Under the pieces are notes generated by a model that saw nothing but the letters and a program-made list of their open reading frames with translations, was not told the origin of the DNA and ran no database searches. From Erpobdella octoculata (Eukaryota; Annelida; Clitellata; Hirudinida; Erpobdellidae): DNA of 64,000 nucleotides. Where the stretch lies: contig OZ022244.1 of assembly GCA_963978895.1 (NCBI GenBank), positions 24,368,031 through 24,432,030 of the forward strand. The letters run 5' to 3'. The number at the start of each line of letters is the position of its first letter. Position 1 is the first letter of the stretch. Shown here piece after piece: positions 26,844 to 39,015 of this stretch. The translations under genes were made by a program, and so were the position numbers.

Positions 26844-29084
26844 TGAGGGTTGCCAATTAGCAATAGGAAAATGTAATCACGTCTTCCACTACCACTGCGG
26901 AGCAAAGTGGTTAAATAAAAAAATTTGTCCTATCGACAAACAAGAGTGGGCTATCCCAACATATCAAGTGCTGGTCCCAACATAAAAGCGCAATGATGTA
27001 ATATGTATTATGTATGTCACCCGATTAGCATCTACAGGTCTGAAAAAACTCACGTTGATAGATTATGATTATTGATAGATAGGTTATTAGCCGCGAAAGT
27101 TCAACGCTATGCGGATATATATAATGCATCGTACGTCATCGCTGAATATAAACAAGTTGAAAATAAATAAATCACCGAAGTAGTAGTCGGCGGGTTTTTC
27201 CCAATTTTAAACAAGTTGTAAATTATTATTAACGACAATTTACTATTTTGCAATTATTATTCCTCTTAATTTAATTATTATTATTAACGAAGATTAACTA
27301 ATTTGCTAATATTATTCCTATTATTGGAAAGTTCGACGCTCTGCGGATATATTTAATGAAATTATTATTAACGACATTTTACTAATTTGCAATTATTATA
27401 CCTCTTATTTTAATTATTAATAATATTATTAATTACGAAAATTAACTAATTTGCTAATATTATTCCTATTATTGGAAAGTTCGACGCTTTGCGGATATAT
27501 TTAATGAAATTATTATTAACGACATTTTACTATTTTGCAATTATTATTCCTCTTATTTTAATTATTAATAATATTATTAATTACGAAAATTAACTTATTT
27601 GCTATTATTGGAAAGTTCGACGCTTTGCGGATATATTTTGAGCATACGCCAATACTCAATATAAACAAGTTGAAAATAAGTAAATCACCGAAGTAGTACA
27701 TCAGCGGGTTTTCCCAATATCAGCCATTGAAGGTTGGGTTTTTTTGTAGGCGGTTTTTTTATTATCAGCCATTAAAGGTTGGGTTTTTTATTAGGCTTTT
27801 TTTCACTATCACCCAAAATATGTTTTTTTTTGTAGGCTGTTTTTTCCGATACAATCCATTAAATATTGTGTTTTTCGTAGGCGATTTTTCACTATCACCC
27901 ATTAAATGTTGTTTTTTCGTAGGCTATTTTTCCCGATCCCAACCAATAAATATTGTGTTTTTCGTAGTCGGTTTTTTCACAATCACACAATAAATGTGTT
28001 TTTTCATAGGCTATTTTTTTCAATATCGCCCATTTAAGGTTTTGTTTGTAGGCAGTTTTTCCAGAATTATCCAATCAAATAGAAGACCATTCCAAAACGT
28101 TTTCAAGTGAAAAATCATCTGCTACTAGCTGAAATAGTTACATGCTTCGCTTTTGAAGCGTGCGTAAAGTTATTACTATATAATCGCTTTGGTGTTGTTT
28201 TTGAGCTTAGAATGCTATTTGAGTGCGACTACCTTTACTATTAATATGTTAAAACTCACACGCTTCGCGCGCGAAGCGTGCGTAAAGTGCTGGTCCCAAT
28301 ATAAAAGCGCAATGATGTAATATGTATTATGTATGTCACCCGATTAGCATCTACAGGTCTGAAAAAACTCACGTTTATAGATTATGATATGCTGAACACG
28401 GTTTGTTAGGGCACTTTTTGCTAAAATGTTTAAATAAAAAGTTATTAGCCACGAAAGTTTAACGCTATGCGGCTATATATAATGCATCGTACGTCATCTT
28501 TCAATATAAACAAGTTGAAAATAAATAAATCACCGAAGTAGTACATCGTGTGTCTTCCCCAATTTTAAACAAGTTGTAAATTATTATTAACGACAATTTA
28601 CTATTTTGCAATTATTATTCCTCTCATTTTAATTATTAGTAATATTATTAATAACGAAAATAAACTAATTTGCTAATATTATTCCTATAATTGGAAAGTT
28701 CTACGCTTTGCGAATATATTTAATGAAATTATTATTAATGACATTTTACTATTTTGCAATTATTATTGATCTTAATTTAATTTTTAATAATATTACTATT
28801 AACGAAGATTAACTAATTTGCTAATATTATTCATATTAATGGAAAGTTTGACGATTTGCGGGTATATTTAATGAAATTATTATTAACGACATTTTTCTAT
28901 TTTGTAATTATTATTCCTCTTATTTTAATTATTAATAATATTATTATTTAAGAAAATTAACTAATTTGCTAATATTATTCCTATTATTGGAAAGTTCGAC
29001 GCTTTGCGATATATTTAATAAAAATATTATTAACGACATTTTTCTATTTTTTAATTATTATTCCTCTTATTTGAATTAATATAA
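26844..29084. repeat. Family E array, first part of the spacer
   Basis: Beyond the end of the inverted repeat, the family E blocks continue, mostly in the opposite orientation to those at 24,640-26,843. About 27,720-28,080 holds a degenerate tandem repeat with TTTTTCGTAGGCGGTTTTTT and ATCACCCAATAAATGTTG as its halves. Hairpins occur near 28,140 and 28,259. The first 90 bases (26,844-26,935) are unlike the rest and unidentified. Confidence 0.65.
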
Positions 29085-29189
29085 TAGTAGACCACGTCAC
29101 TCACTGAATCTGTCACGCTAATGTAATTAGTCGTATAGTAGTTATTAAAGACAATTTTGTTATCATTGATATATATATATATATATATA

Positions 29190-29279
<90 letters not shown>

Positions 29280-29317
29280 TATATATATACATATATATAT
29301 ATACATACATATATATA
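29085..29317. repeat. Helitron D-type 5' motif and (TA)n microsatellite
   Basis: GTAGACCACGTCACTCACTG and CTGTCACGCT at about 29,087-29,119 match the 5' side of family D copies. An imperfect (TA)n/(TACA) tract at about 29,169-29,317 leads directly into the next Helitron. Confidence 0.6.
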
Positions 29318-30960
29318 TCTATATATATAAAAGAACATGTCCTGACTGACTGACTGACTGACTGACTGACTGACTGACTGACTGACTGACTGACTGACTG
29401 ACAGATGACTGACTGATAATCAACGCCGAGCTCAAACGCCTCATCCTAGGAACGTGAAATTTGGAACTTATATTACTTTTATAGCGTAAACATCCGCTAA
29501 GAAAGGATTTTTGAAAATTTTGCTCCTGAGGGGAAAAAACTGGAAAACAAACTTTTTTCTAAAACAATGTATATCTCGAAAACCAAAAATGAGGAGATTT
29601 TGAAATTTGGTATATAGATTCTTTTGAAAAATAAAAAGATACGTGTTTCACCATTTTTTGAAAATTCGGTTTCCCGGACCTCAAATGTGGGTTGGAAAAT
29701 TGGGTTATTTGGTTTTTAAAGTAGCTTCTACTCAAAAACTGTTAATGCTACAGGAGTAAAAATTAGTATTTAGTTTCTACTCCAAAAATAATGAAATACG
29801 TGTTTTAGCATTTTTTGAAAATTTGATTTCCAGGACTTCAAATGTGGGGTGGAAAATAGGGTTATTTGTTTTTTAAAGTAACTGCTACTCAAAAACTGTA
29901 AATACCACAGATTTAAAAATTAGTATTATTTTCTATTCTAAAAATAAAGATATACGTGTTTCACCATTTTTCTATAAATTTGGTTTCCAGGATCTTAAAT
30001 TTGGGCTGGACAATAGGATTACTTGGGTTTTAAAGTAACTGATACTCAAAAACTGTAAATGCTACAAAAGTAAAAATTAGTATTTAGTTTCTACTCTAAA
30101 AATAATGATATACGTGTTTCACTATTTTTTGAAAATTTGGTTTTCAGGACCTCAAATGTGGGGTGGAAAATTGGGTTACTTGGTGTTTAAAGTAACTGCT
30201 ACTCAAAAACTGTAAATGCTACAAAAGTAAAAATTAGTATTTATTTTCTACTCTAAAAATAAGGATATATGAAATTTTGGTTTTCATGATCTCAAATGTG
30301 GGGTGGAAAAAGGTTTCTTTGGTTTTTAAAGTAACTGCTACTCAAAAACTGTGAATGCTACAGATGTCAAAATTAGTATTTAGTATTTACTCAAAAAATA
30401 ATGATATAAGTGTTTCAACATTTTTTAAAAATTTGGTTTCCAGGACCTCAAATGTGGGGTGGAAATAAGGGTTATTTGATTTCAAAATAACTGCTACTCA
30501 AAAACTGTAAGTGCTACAAATGTAAAAATTAGTATTTTGAAGTTTTGTGCCGGTTAAAAGTAGCTAAGTCCAGTTTATCACCGGTTGGGCCAAGCCGTTG
30601 TTTTAGAGTCTTCACACGGGCCAGGCCAAACCTTAAATCAAAGTGGGACGGGCCGAGGTTTTTCACCAAGTATATAGATATTTTAGTGATTTTAGGGTCT
30701 TCAGTTGGGCCGGGCCAAACCTGAAGTCAAGGTGGGACGGGCCGAAGTTTTTCATCAAGTATATAGAACTTCTAGGCCTGTAAGAATGGGCCGGGCCTAA
30801 TTCAAACGGGCTGTTCCGGGCCAGGAGTTTAGGTTTTTAAAACGGGCTGGGCTAAGTTGTCGACGGGCCGAGCCGAGACCTAAAAAATTGATCTCTACTA
30901 TGGATGCACGGTTCAAACTCTCTAATTTCATGCGAGCGAAGCCGCTACGGGCACTGCTAG
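29318..30960 (+). mobile_element. Non-autonomous Helitron, family B, longest copy
   Basis: Starts TCTATATATATAAAAGAAC, followed by about 14 GACT units (29,343-29,403), the CGCCGAGCTCAAACG block, five to six copies of the 155-160-bp internal repeat, the GGGCCGGGCC-rich stretch and GCGAAGCCGCTACGGGCACTG plus CTAG (30,957-30,960). The following T begins the (TACA)n tract. Confidence 0.85.
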
Positions 30961-31015
30961 TACATACATACATACATACATACATACATACATACATACA
31001 TACATACATACATAC
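30961..31015. repeat. (TACA)n microsatellite, 5' side of the LINE
   Basis: About 13 perfect TACA units between the Helitron 3' end and the first base of the retrotransposon. Confidence 0.95.
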
Positions 31016-34000
31016 CGTGTTGTGTGTGTGTGGAAAAAGCTTTAAGACAGTCCGAGGAATGAAAGTTCACAGAACAAAAATGGGATGTCTTCCCGCTTCT
31101 GTTCGCCGCCCATCATCTCTCAGTGCGGGCTCAGTTTCGTCGGCTCAAGAAGTTCCAGAACCCATCCATGTTCCACAGATTGCTTTCGACGGAGGAACTG
31201 AATGTGTTTGTGGAAGAAGATTTAAGTCAATTCGCGGAATGAATGTTCATAAAACTAAAATGGGTTGTCAAACTGCTATCAATCAACGCTCTGCATCAAC
31301 CAAGGAGGCAGGTAACACGTCTGACTACGCCGGGCCGGAAGCTAACCACAGCCCCGACAAAGTCTCCGATTCAGAAGCAGATGTAAATTCAGAACCCAAG
31401 ACAAGAATTAAATTTCCGAAAGCAATTGACACTTCAGCTTGGTCAACATTAGACTTGGAGTTGACGAGATTACTCAAAGCCCAGTTGAGGGAGAATCCAC
31501 AACTCGATATGAAAACCTTCTCAGAAATTATCTACAAAAAATGTTTTGATTCATTTGGTGTGGTCCAGAAAAACCCGGTTCACACGCATGCAGCAGTATC
31601 CAGACGGCAGAGAGAAATTGAAAAATTAAAGAAGGAGCGAAAGAAACTCAGGCGACAATGGAGAATCGCAGAGGGGGTCGAAAAAGTTGGTCTGTCTGAA
31701 CTGTGGCGGGATGTAAAAAATCGGCTCCGGGCTCTCAGGGCTGCAGAAAGACTCCGGAAAAAGAAAAGTGAGCAAAAGAAAGCCAGATGCAAATTCATGG
31801 AAAATCCATTTTGCTTCGGAAAAAGTTTGCTGGATCCACCAAAATCTGGCACTCTTCGAGCGACAAAACAAGAATTAGATGAGCACTTCCGTTTGGCGTT
31901 CAAAGATCCTCGTAGCGATTCAGAGCTGCCGGAAAGAACCGATTTTCCCGAAGTACAGTTGCCGAAAGTGGCTTTCGACGGTGGAGAGATAAAGATGAAT
32001 GAAGTATCTCAGTTTCTAAAAAAACGAGGAACAAATCTGCCCCAGGTCCCAACGGCATTCCATATTTGTTATACAAGAGATGTCCAGGCGTGCAAAAGCT
32101 GCTCTACAACCGTTTAAAGATTGCATGGCGATCTAGATGCGTAGATAGGGAATGGCAGAAGGCGGAGGGAGTTTTTATCCCCAAAGAAAAAGATTCGGTC
32201 AATATCAACCAATTCCGACCAATCTCACTTTTGAACGTGGAGGGAAAAATATTTTTCGCTGTTCTGGCCAAGAGGCTCACGGATTTTGCAATTCGTAATG
32301 AGTACATTGACAGATCCGTGCAAAAAGGAGGAGTCCCCGGAGTACCGGGATGTATCGAGCACTCATCCATGATTTGGGAGGCCATCAAAAGAGCAAAACA
32401 AAACCAACTCAGCCTGCATGTGGTCTGGCTTGATTTAGCAAACGCGTACGGGACTGTTCGCCATCAATTGCTCTGGAAGACACTCAAAAGGCACAATGTT
32501 CCAGAATTCCTCATCGATGTTCTGCAACAGTATTTTCGCCGTTTTAGGCTGCGTCTGTCAACATCGACGTGCTCCACAGAGTGGTTCAACTTGCGGGTCG
32601 GAATTGCTATGGGGTGTTCAATTTCTCCCATCCTATTTGTTCTGGCTATGCAATTATTGCTCGGTTCGATTGCATCTCGGGTTCAAGATGTTTACCTGGG
32701 AAAAGGAATTTTCATGCCATCAATAAAAGCCTTCATGGACGACACTACTCTTATCTTGAATCACTGCGGCGAAATGCGCCGTATTCTTCAAAATTTCAAC
32801 GACTTGTTGTCCTGGTGTGGAATGAAGTTCAAGCCAACCAAATCGAGAAGCCTTTCTTTGCGACATGGAGAGATTGATGGTTTTGTCTCATTCTCGGTGG
32901 CTGGTTGCGAAATCCCAACAATCCAGCAAGAGCCTGTGAAAAGCTTGGGAAGATGGTACAACGTCTCCATGAATGATGTGAATCGGAGCAGCATCGTTCT
33001 GCAGGGCTTGGTTGAGGACTTGAGGAAAATCAATTCAACCGAGCTGCAGGGAAAGTTCAAGGTATGGTTGGTACAGTTTGTTTTGATACCGAGGTTGCTA
33101 TGGCCATTAACAATCTATGAGATATGTTTATCTCACGTGGAGCGAATGGAGAAGAAAATGAACTGCTGCATTCGGAAATGGCTAGGACTTCCACCGGCGT
33201 TAACAACTTTAGCTCTATACAGTAAGTCAGCTAAGTTAGCTCTTCCATTCAAGTCCCTAGTAGAAGAGTACAAGATTAGCAAGATACGGACACAGTTGAT
33301 GCTGGACAACTCTTCAGACCCATGTATCGTGAATGTGGGCCCATCAGTTGGATCGGGAAAAGGCTGGACTGCAGGGAGGGACATCCGTGAAGCCGAGGGA
33401 TCTTTGCAATGGTCTGAAAAGCTCGGAGCAGTGCAACCGGGACGGCTCGGTCTGGGTTGGTTCCATCATGTGTGGTGGTCTAAGGCCTCGTCGCAGGAAA
33501 GGACAAACCTGATTATTCAAGACAGAAGGCGAGCAATGGAGTTGGAAAGAGTGCAGTTAGGTGCTCAGATGTCGCAACAGGGCGATTGGACTAGATGGGA
33601 GGCGGCAGTTCAACATTCGATGACATGGAATGATTTGTGGCGTTACTCGCCCATCCGCCTATCTTTTGTGATTAGAGCGATGTATGATCAACTGCCGACA
33701 GCTTCGAACTTAGTGAAGTGGGGAAAGCTTGAAAATGAAGCCTGCAAGCTGTGTGAGAAAACAGAAACTCTGATTCATATTCTCTCATGTTGTCCGTATG
33801 CTTTGGCAAAGGGAAGATACACGTGGCGCCACAATGAGGTTCTAAGAGAGATACTGGGCAGTATCAAGGAGAACTGCAGACTAGCCAATTCGATGCAGTT
33901 GTGCCCCAGAAGAAAAGTTTATTTCTTGAGAGAAGGCTTGCAGCACTTGGGCCGCAGAAAGGCAAGTACGAGAAGACAATCGTTGCTTGATGCGGCAAAT

Positions 34001-34950
34001 GACTGGAGGATATCAGCAGACTTAAAAGATGAAGACTGCTTTCCGGAATTGGTTCGCAGCAGCGGATTGAGACCGGACATTGTCATTTTTTCCAGTTTGG
34101 CCAAGACGTTGCTGTTCATCGAATTGACAGTGCCATGGGAAAGCAACATGGAAGCCTCAAATATCTTGAAAGAAGAGCGTTACAGAATCCTTGCCCAAGA
34201 TTTGGAGCGTGTGGGATATAGAGTCGAGATTTTTCCTGTTGAAGTAGGCGCCAGGGGTTTAGCCGGTCGCTCACTCGTCAAATTGCTTGTGGCTCTCGGA
34301 ATGTCGGGTCGGAAAAAAACTCAAGCTATCAAGAAAATAGCTGAAAGAGCAGAAACAGCTTCTTTTTGGATATGGATGCAAAGGAATGAAAAAGGAGATA
34401 ATAAATTTAAACAGCCACTTCTGGCTTCCGTACAACAGTGTTAGCTCCTCCTTTGTTTACAAGTTCAGGGACGAAGTCGCGTTATGGCTGCCGGCGAAAG
34501 TTTCGGTTGTTTGCAATAGAAGGAAAGTTGCTGGCGTTTAGAAAATAATCGAAACAATGTTTCCTGCCATTATGGTTTGTGGTGTTTCTCGTTTGGTGAA
34601 AGTGATGGCATGGCTCGAAGTTCCGGAGTTTCTTTCGGTATCGGAATCTGGCGGTTTGGTGGATGCTACAGTTACTACATGCTCAAGTTCCGGCGTTTGA
34701 AAGACAGTTTCTCATCTTGTTACAGTTGCTTGACGGTTTCAAAATGACTTCTTGGTTCTGGTACTTTGAAGATTTGCCGGTTATCTGGTTCTGGTCGGAA
34801 ACGGCATGTGATACACAAATTTCGTCAGGGGGCGGCCGTCTGATCAACGGTCGTGGCCCGCCCTCCCGTGGTAGCGTCAGGAAAAGGGCCGAAACGCTGG
34901 GAGGGTCTTCCTCTGAAGACCTCTGACGAACTTGCTCGAAGAAGAGTTTT
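31016..34950 (+). mobile_element. Non-LTR retrotransposon with restriction-like endonuclease, inserted in (TACA)n
   Basis: The element is bounded by (TACA)n on both sides (30,961-31,015 and 34,951-35,127) in the same register, so it sits inside one microsatellite. One long frame is interrupted by a single frameshift and followed by a roughly 500-bp 3' UTR (34,445-34,950) with a GC-rich end. It has no poly(A) tail, as is usual for R2/R4-type elements. The first zinc-finger cysteine lies only a few codons from the 5' edge, so the copy may be 5'-truncated or this family may have almost no 5' UTR. Confidence 0.85.
31023..34444 (+). CDS. R2/R4-superfamily LINE polyprotein (zinc fingers, RT, REL endonuclease), one frameshift
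   Basis: The polyprotein would nick the target and reverse-transcribe its own RNA there. Two N-terminal CCHC-type fingers are visible: CVCGKSFKTVRGMKVH (31,023 on) and CVCGRRFKSIRGMNVH (about 31,206). A basic helical region (EIEKLKKERKKLRRQWR) follows. RT blocks: FRPISLLNVEGKIFF (about 32,214), VWLDLANAYGTVRH, AMGCSISPILFVLAM (about 32,608) and catalytic FMDD (32,732-32,743). Then come a CKLC...H...C knuckle (about 33,749) and the restriction-like endonuclease core RPDIVIF ... LLFIELTVPWE (34,070-34,140). The frame breaks in the A7 run 32,018-32,024: upstream is one frame, downstream is the -1 frame, where KSAPGPNGIPYLLYKRCPG is restored at once. Apart from this it is open to the stop at 34,442-34,444. 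Confidence 0.88.
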
Positions 34951-35098
34951 CACATACATACATACATACATACATACATACATACATACATACATACATA
35001 CATACATACATACATACATACATACATACATACATACATACATACATACATACATACATACATACATACATACATACATACATGCATACATACATACA

Positions 35099-35127
<29 letters not shown>
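34951..35127. repeat. (TACA)n microsatellite, 3' side of the LINE
   Basis: About 44 units with one CATGCATA variant near 35,082. Repetitive frames such as MYVC or YIHT across it are not genes. Confidence 0.95.
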
Positions 35128-35132
<5 letters not shown>

Positions 35133-35261
35133 CAAACATTCATTTTTATATATATAGATAAACTGAGTGGAGCTTTAGCAAGCATTAAGTTTATAACTCC
35201 AAAGCAAAAATGATGACAGAAGGTGATGTATCTAGACTCCATAGATAAACCATAATACTAT
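35128..35261. other. Module G tip and unidentified DNA
   Basis: TATACAAACATTCATTTTTA at 35,130 is the inverted tip of module G. The next 90 bp (35,161-35,255) match nothing else that I noticed in the window. Confidence 0.45.
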
Positions 35262-35449
35262 CTATATATATAAAAATGAATGTTTGTATATATGTATATA
35301 TGTCCTTTATGCATTGCTACACCATTCATCCGATCGTAATGAAATTTTCACACAGCCTTGAGAGTCAAGGGGAATCAAATATAGAGAAAAAAATTTGAAA
35401 TCCGTCACAAAATGAGCGGAGCGGAGCGGGTCAGCGAGCGGGAACTATA
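35262..35449 (+). mobile_element. Helitron module G
   Basis: Starts TCTATATATATAAAAATG, contains CATCCGATCGTAATGAAA and the AGCGGAGCGGAGCGGG segment, and ends GGGAACTATA. The next element begins at the next base with TC. Confidence 0.65.
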
Positions 35450-36777
35450 TCTATATATATAAAAGAACATGTCCTGACTGACTGACTGACTGACTAACTG
35501 ACTGACTGACTGACAGATGACTGACTGATAATCAACGCCGAGCTCAAACGCCTCATCCTAGGAACGTGAACTTTGGAACTTATATTACTTTTATAGCGTA
35601 AACATCCGCTAAGAAAGGATTTTTGAAAATTTTGCTCCTGAGGGGAAAAAACTGGAAAACAAACTTTTTTCTAAAACAATGTATATCTCGAAAACCAAAA
35701 ATGAGGAGATTTTGAAATTTGGTATATAGATTCTTTTTGAAAAATAAAAAGATACGTGTTTCACCATTTTTTGAAAATTCGGTTTCCCGGACCTCAAATG
35801 TGGGTTGGAAAATTGGGTTATTTGGTTTTTAAAGTAGCTTCTACTCAAAAACTGTTACTGCTACAGGAATAAAAATTAGTATTTAGTTTCTACTCCAAAA
35901 ATAATGAAACACGTGTTTTACCATTTTTTGAAAATTTGGTTTCCAGGACTTCAAATGTGGGGTGGAAAATAGGGCTAATTGTCTTTTATAGTAACTGCTA
36001 CTCAAAAACAGTAAATACCACAGATGTAAAAATTATTATTTAGTTTCTTTTCTAAAAATAAAGATATACGTGCTTCACCATTTTTTACAAATTTGGTTTC
36101 CCGGACCTCAAATGTGGGTTGGAAAATTGGGTAATTTGGTTTTTAAAGTAGCTTCTACTCAAAAACTGTTAATGTTACAAAAGTAAAAATTAGTATTTAG
36201 TTTCTACTCTAAAAATAATGATATACGGGTTTCACAATTTATTGAAAATTTGGTTTCCAGGACCTCAAATGTGGGGTGGAAATAAGGGTTATTTGATTTC
36301 AAAATAACTGCTACTCACAAACTGTAAGTGCTACAAATGTAAAAATTAGTATTTTGAAGTTTTGTGCCGGTTAAAAGTAGCTAAGTCCAGTTTATCATCG
36401 GCCGGGCCAAGCCGTTATTTTAGAGTCTTCACACGGGCCAGGCTAAACCTTAAATCAAAGTGGGACGGGCCGAGGTTTTTCACCAAGTATATAGATATTT
36501 TAGTGATTTTAGGGTCTTCAGTTTGGCCGGGCCAAACCTGAGGTCAAGGTGGGACGGGCCGAAGTTTTTCATCAAGTATATAGAACTTCTAGGCCTGTAA
36601 AAATGGGCCGGGCCTAATTCAGACGGGCTGTGCCGGGCCAGGAGTTTGGGTTTTTAAAACGGGCTGGGCTAATTTGTCGACGGGCCGAGCCGAGACCTAA
36701 AAAAATGATCTCTACTATGGATGCACGGTTCAAACTCTCTAATTTCTTGCGAGCGAAGCCGCTACGGGCACTGCTAG
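35450..36777 (+). mobile_element. Non-autonomous Helitron, family B
   Basis: TCTATATATATAAAAGAAC start, (GACT)n with a GACTAACT variant, internal 155-160-bp repeats (fewer than in the 29,318 copy), GGGCCGGGCC-rich subterminal region, and CTAG at 36,774-36,777 followed by T. Confidence 0.85.
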
Positions 36778-36789
36778 TATATACATATA

Positions 36790-37824
36790 CTAGCTGGGTT
36801 ACCCGGCGTTGCCCGGGGAATTTAAAGGTTTTTTTATTGTTTTTCTCTCTGGCTCCCGTTTCCTTAACCGCTCGTTTGCCCGGGCATCTTTGCATCTATT
36901 GAAACATTTATGCAGATACTTTTGATTTTTAATTAAAAGAAATACAACAAACACATACAGTCATTTTATTGCAAAGCTTTCTGATACACAATGTTTTTTG
37001 TTTTTCAATAAGGTGCATTAATAGTTATACTATTATACTTAAAATACATTAATAGTTATATTGATATACTCACTCACAATAAATTTTTCAATTTTCTTGT
37101 CTGTAAGCACAAAATAATATCTGTTAGAGGTTAGAGTGGTTAGATTGGTTAGAGTGGTTAGACTGGTAGAGCGATAATGATAGCCTGACACACAACGACC
37201 GAAACAATTTACAATTTAATATATACACAACAATAATTAATAATTAAATAATATAAAAATAGTAGCCTAAGTAAATAATATAAGAATAGTAGCCTAAGTT
37301 TTTAAATTACTTTGATTTCGAGAAACCGAGACGATAAACAGCGAATGTAAACAAAACATAGCTCTGATACAATAGCGAAAATATTTAAAAAAATTAATTT
37401 TCTAAAACATTCAAAAACATTTGAACGATATACAGTAATTAAAAAAATAATAGTATAGTATATAGTATATTATATATTACTTTTGATATATTGATATAAT
37501 TGATATAAGTAAAATAATACTCACTTTTGATTTTGAGAAATCGCGACAACCAACAACGACGGAACAGAAGTCGAAAGCAACCCTAAGCTCGTTAAGCCGC
37601 GATATAATTGCATAGATAAAATATTTCTAAAAATTAATTTTCTAAAATTGCATAGATAAAATATTTCTAAAAATTAATTTTCTAAAAACATTCAAAACAA
37701 TTTTTTTAAATAAATGAGATTATTTGTTAGGTGGTAAATGTTTATTATGTAAAATTTCGTGCAAATCCCTTCATTGGTTTTGGCGTTATTAATGAACATA
37801 CGTTGCCTTTTATATATATATAGA
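36790..37824 (-). mobile_element. Non-autonomous Helitron, family F (spacer copy)
   Basis: The minus-strand 5' end is TCTATATATATATAAAAGG followed by CAACGTATGTTCATTAATAA. The 3' end has the hairpin CCCGGGCAACGCCGGG, TAACCCAG and CTAG (36,793-36,790). The body includes a run of GGTTAGA-like units (about 37,128-37,172) and a direct duplication of ATTGCATAGATAAAATATTT near 37,608 and 37,648. There is no coding potential. A nearly identical copy lies at 58,144-59,196. Confidence 0.8.
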
Positions 37825-37830
37825 TATCAT

Positions 37831-37917
<87 letters not shown>
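37825..37917. repeat. (TA)n microsatellite
   Basis: Near-perfect TA tract between a Helitron 5' end and a Helitron helicase fragment. Confidence 0.95.
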
Positions 37918-37919
<2 letters not shown>

Positions 37920-38910
37920 AAAAGTTTTAGTTCTAGGCGGTGATTTTCGCCAGACTCTTCCGGTCGTACAAAAAGGAACGCGTACAGAAATTATTGAAAG
38001 TTGCATAAAATCCAGCTCACGGTGAAGCAAATTTCAAGTACTTTCCTTGACAGTAAACATGCGTAGCGATGGTCAAGACAATCACACTCAGTGGCTTCTT
38101 CAAGTTGGATCAGGGACATTACCAGCAACACCAGGTATCTATGAAGAGGACACAATCGAGATTCCGAGAGAGATGATAACATCACAAGATCTCATAAATA
38201 TCATCTTCGCTAACAGTGAGCATATGTCAACGGAAGAGCTGTGACCAAAAACTTGAGTTTTAGATGCAGAAGCTCATCAACAACGCGCTGCACAAATGTC
38301 TGTTGAGGAATTGCAAATTTTTCATGCTTCTCATGCCACATCACAACAACGTTAAGTCTATCGACTTACTCCTCAACATCTAGAAGCTCTTCACACTTCC
38401 ATTGTTGCCTCACAACGTCATCGAATTGAGCAAATGTCTCCCAATGAATTGCAACTACATCGAGAAACCATTGCTGCCTCGCAACGCCATCGAGTTGAAT
38501 AAATGTCTCCCAATGAATTGCTAATGCGATCTCCCAACGTTTAGCACGAGATCGTGCGAGTGAGGCAGTTCGTAACGAAGCAATTAACTTCAACGAAACT
38601 CAATTCGATCAACATGATTGTGGTGAATTTGATGTTTTATGTACTTCATGTACTTCATGTCGATCAAGAAATTTTGCTGCAGAGCAACCATCAGATTGAC
38701 TATTCACTTCATGTTGTCGAAAAGGCAAAGTAATGTTGTCAAAACCAATTGACATTCACGGTAATACATTTGAATATCCCGATTTTCTTAAAAGTCTACT
38801 GTCAGACACGGCCAATCCAGATAGACAAAATTTTCGACAACATATTCGATCATACAACAGCGCAGTTTCTTTCGCTTCCATGGGCGCAACAATTTTGATT
38901 TGCTTATATA
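37918..38910 (+). pseudogene. Helitron gene fragments in scrambled order
   Basis: First comes a piece from the middle of the helicase: VLVLGGDFRQTLPVV (about 37,923), a frameshift near 38,020, then LTVNMRSDGQ and a segment ending at HMSTEEL (38,244). Next is sequence from the protein N-terminus, with repeated AQMSVEELQ/EQMSPNELQLHR units and an in-frame TAA near 38,500, a CTSCRSRNFAAEQPSD block (about 38,645), and HIRSYNSAVSFASMGA (about 38,840). In an intact Helitron the N-terminal piece precedes the helicase. Several stops and shifts confirm decay. It is a different lineage from the copy at 15,068. Confidence 0.8.
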
Positions 38911-39015
38911 TAAATTTTTTTATGGTTATCAAATGTCATTTTGTTTTGGTTGACTATTTTTATAATAACGGGCGCCGTATTTTAAAACTTCCGTCATTTT
39001 TGACGGGCTATCTAT
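38900..39015 (+). mobile_element. Family D Helitron 3' end, mutated terminus
   Basis: Sequence matching the family D interior (ATGGTTATCAAATGTCATTT) leads to a hairpin, CCGTCATTTTTGACGG, and GCTATCTATAG in place of GCTATATCTAG. It lies immediately after the Helitron N-terminal fragment. Confidence 0.6.

Noticed and set aside
32104..34149. Minus-strand and alternative-frame ORFs across the LINE
   Set aside because: Shadows of the long polyprotein frame; they show no domains.
30961..35127. TACA repeats as a LINE-generated tail
   Set aside because: The repeat lies on both sides of the element and the 5' side adjoins the preceding Helitron end, so pre-existing target repeat fits better; expansion on the 3' side may still have occurred.
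34825..35242. YIHT and MYVC repeat frames
   Set aside because: Produced by the (TACA)n tract next to the LINE.
37128..37172. GGTTAGA-like units as interstitial telomere repeat
   Set aside because: Only a few imperfect units with changing spacers (GTTAGAGTGG); it lies inside a family F Helitron in both copies.
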